Shown piece after piece: positions 62,600-64,000 of a stretch of 64,000 nt of DNA. This DNA is from Littorina saxatilis (Eukaryota > Mollusca > Gastropoda > Littorinimorpha > Littorinidae): contig NC_090250.1 of assembly GCF_037325665.1 (NCBI RefSeq), positions 26,705,532-26,769,531 on the forward strand, read 5' to 3'. Each line of letters opens with the position of its first letter. The stretch's first letter is position 1. The notes under the pieces were generated by a model, which worked only from the letters and a program-made list of their open reading frames with translations, had not been told where the DNA came from and ran no database searches. Both the position numbers and the translations under genes were made by a program.

Positions 62600-64000
62600 C
62601 TCTATTTAAACGAGACAGATATGCAGCAAAAAAAGGGGGGGGGGAGGAGGTGTTGAGGTAATGCAGGAGGAAGTGATAGCAGAGTCCCGTGGGAACGAAT
62701 GCGGGGAATGGAAGAGGGTTGGAGGGCAGGGTGGAGGTGATGAGTGAAGGAGAGCATCTGGAATGAAACAATGGTAACAGATAAGGGAGTCCGAGAGAGA
62801 GAGCGAGGACCGAAGTCATTAGTAGCAGCGCAGCGGCCAGCAAGCAAGTTCAGCGATTTTTCAGTTCTGCAAAAATGGAGTTCAATTTTACTTCATGGGC
62901 AAACAATCTGCCCCAACCTGTGGTTGAGGTTCTGGAAAAAGAGGAGTTCACAACCCTCAGTGCTTTAAAATATGCAGGAGAAAAGGACCTGGAAAGCCTC
63001 AAGTTAAAAAGAGGCCACATAGTGGAATTAAAAGCGGCAGTGGCAGACCTGCAAAAGAAGTACGGGGGAGGGCCGTTGCGTGCTGCCGACCAAGTGGCAA
63101 TGCTCCAGGGCCTTCTTGGCAACATGGCCATACAGTCTACCGCTTCACTAGGTGAGACATTTTTAAGAATTGTTGACTTCGTACCAGCTTCTATGGTGGT
63201 GGAGGAAGAGGTGACACTCGGGGGAGGTGTCACGCTCAAGCTGGCCAACAAACCAAAGTTGGACAAAGTATCCCCCTGCCACTGGATCGTCGCAAATGCA
63301 AGAATAATGGCAAAACTAATGAATGCACCGGACTTCGACCACGAAGCCTACCTCGGTTATACGGAGATGGTGGGCGAGCTCGGCGCAAGATTCTCCTGGC
63401 AGTCGGTGCTCCTGTACGACGACGAGTACAGGAAGCGCCAGGCTACCAGCGGGTTTGCTTGGGGGACCCCCAACCCCCACCTGTCCACAGTGATTCTCCG
63501 TGATCGTACCCAACAAGTTCTAGGCAACAAAAGCGGCAAGGCCACGATGGGAAGCGGCGGTATTCAACGACCTGTGGGACCCAGTGGGAAGGAGGTGTGC
63601 CTGCAGTATACAAACATAGGCACATGCCTCTACGGGTTCCGCTGCAGGTTCGAACACGTGTGTGACACGTGTGGAAAAGAGCACCCTGGCAAAGACCACC
63701 AGGCGACAGCAAACACCAGTGCCTAGGATACAGCGCAGCGAACTGACAACACAACGGTAGGCCCCACCTATTCCAGCCCGTTCCCTCAATTAGATCCTCA
63801 TGACTGTGAGTTTTTAGGAAATCATGCATCTATTAGTGCAAAATCTCAAAGGTGGCACTCAGTGCTAGAGGGCGATTGTGACAGAGATTTTTTGTTAGAC
63901 GGTATACAGCACGGTTTTCGGGTAACAGAAAAACATAAAACATGTGTGTTAGCAGCAGAACAAAGCAATCATAAATCAGCGTACGATCATCGCGACGTGG
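62600..64000 (+). mobile_element. Tyrosine-recombinase-type retroelement (Ngaro/DIRS-like), left part
   Basis: Starts somewhere before 62875, with a G/A-rich leader at 62630-62860, and runs off the right edge. A complete first reading frame is followed by the beginning of a second one. The second has the RWHSVLEGD, FLLDGIQHGFRV, AAEQSN order that precedes the reverse transcriptase in these elements. No break is visible in the part seen. It lies in WBP4 intron 8. Confidence 0.6.
62875..63726 (+). mobile_element. First reading frame of the retroelement, gag-like with CCCH finger
   Basis: 283 codons. The N-terminal 65 residues (WANNLPQPVVEVLEKEEF, LKRGHIVELKAAV) look like a SAM-type helical bundle. 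The C-terminus has CLQYTNIGTCLYGFRCRFEH and CDTCGKEHPGKDH, a CCCH finger plus a knuckle, typical of the nucleic-acid-binding protein of YR retroelements. An alternative, a domesticated host exon, is unlikely because the second frame follows directly. Confidence 0.65.

Overview
This window looks like nuclear DNA from a marine mollusc, most likely a caenogastropod snail of the Littorina kind. That is an inference from three things: long AT-rich introns; a dense mix of mollusc-type repeats, including a roughly 880 bp element with inverted ends that I associate with littorinids; and animal genes split into many small exons with GT-AG introns. Nothing points to a prokaryote.

Three host genes can be read exon by exon. 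(1) A SUMO gene on the + strand, four exons, 7820-14742, 100 residues, ending in a di-glycine plus a four-residue tail. (2) A four-MBT polycomb-group gene on the - strand, twenty exons, 44703 down to 24227, 931 residues, with an FCS zinc finger, four MBT repeats and a C-terminal SAM domain. This is the Sfmbt architecture; its MBT repeats resemble vertebrate L3MBTL2 and MBTD1. All twenty exons join in one frame with consistent phases. (3) The 5' part of WBP4 (spliceosomal FBP21) on the + strand, eight exons from 45079 to 62294, running off the right edge. Genes 1 and 2 are convergent. Genes 2 and 3 are divergent, with start codons only about 375 bp apart across a promoter carrying NRF1-like and CCAAT motifs. 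SUMO and the polycomb protein may be linked in function: the latter carries two SUMO consensus sites in its C-terminal linker, as human L3MBTL2 does. At the left, decayed fasciclin (FAS1) exons lie on the - strand near 4770-5713.

Layout. 1-2591: LINE fragment split by one copy of the inverted-end element (family Lit-A here) and followed by another. 2592-5990: tRNA-derived SINEs, local duplications, FAS1 relic. 6249-7142: third Lit-A copy. 7143-15424: SUMO, whose introns hold a CR1-like LINE, a Lit-A copy and two piggyBac-type elements sharing one TTAA. 15425-24226: intergenic repeats and the 3' side of the polycomb gene, with hAT and pogo-like fragments. 24227-44703: polycomb gene with palindromic elements, pogo-like elements and a repeat rich in TGACCTTGA. 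44704-64000: WBP4, whose intron 5 is swollen to 11.6 kb by a Lit-A copy (itself invaded by a hAT-like element), an L2-like LINE and a DIRS-type retroelement sitting inside a piggyBac-type remnant. A second tyrosine-recombinase-type retroelement begins in WBP4 intron 8.

The least expected pattern is repeated small duplication of exon edges. Exons 5, 13, 19 and 20 of the polycomb gene and one FAS1 exon each have a nearby partial copy that includes a splice site.
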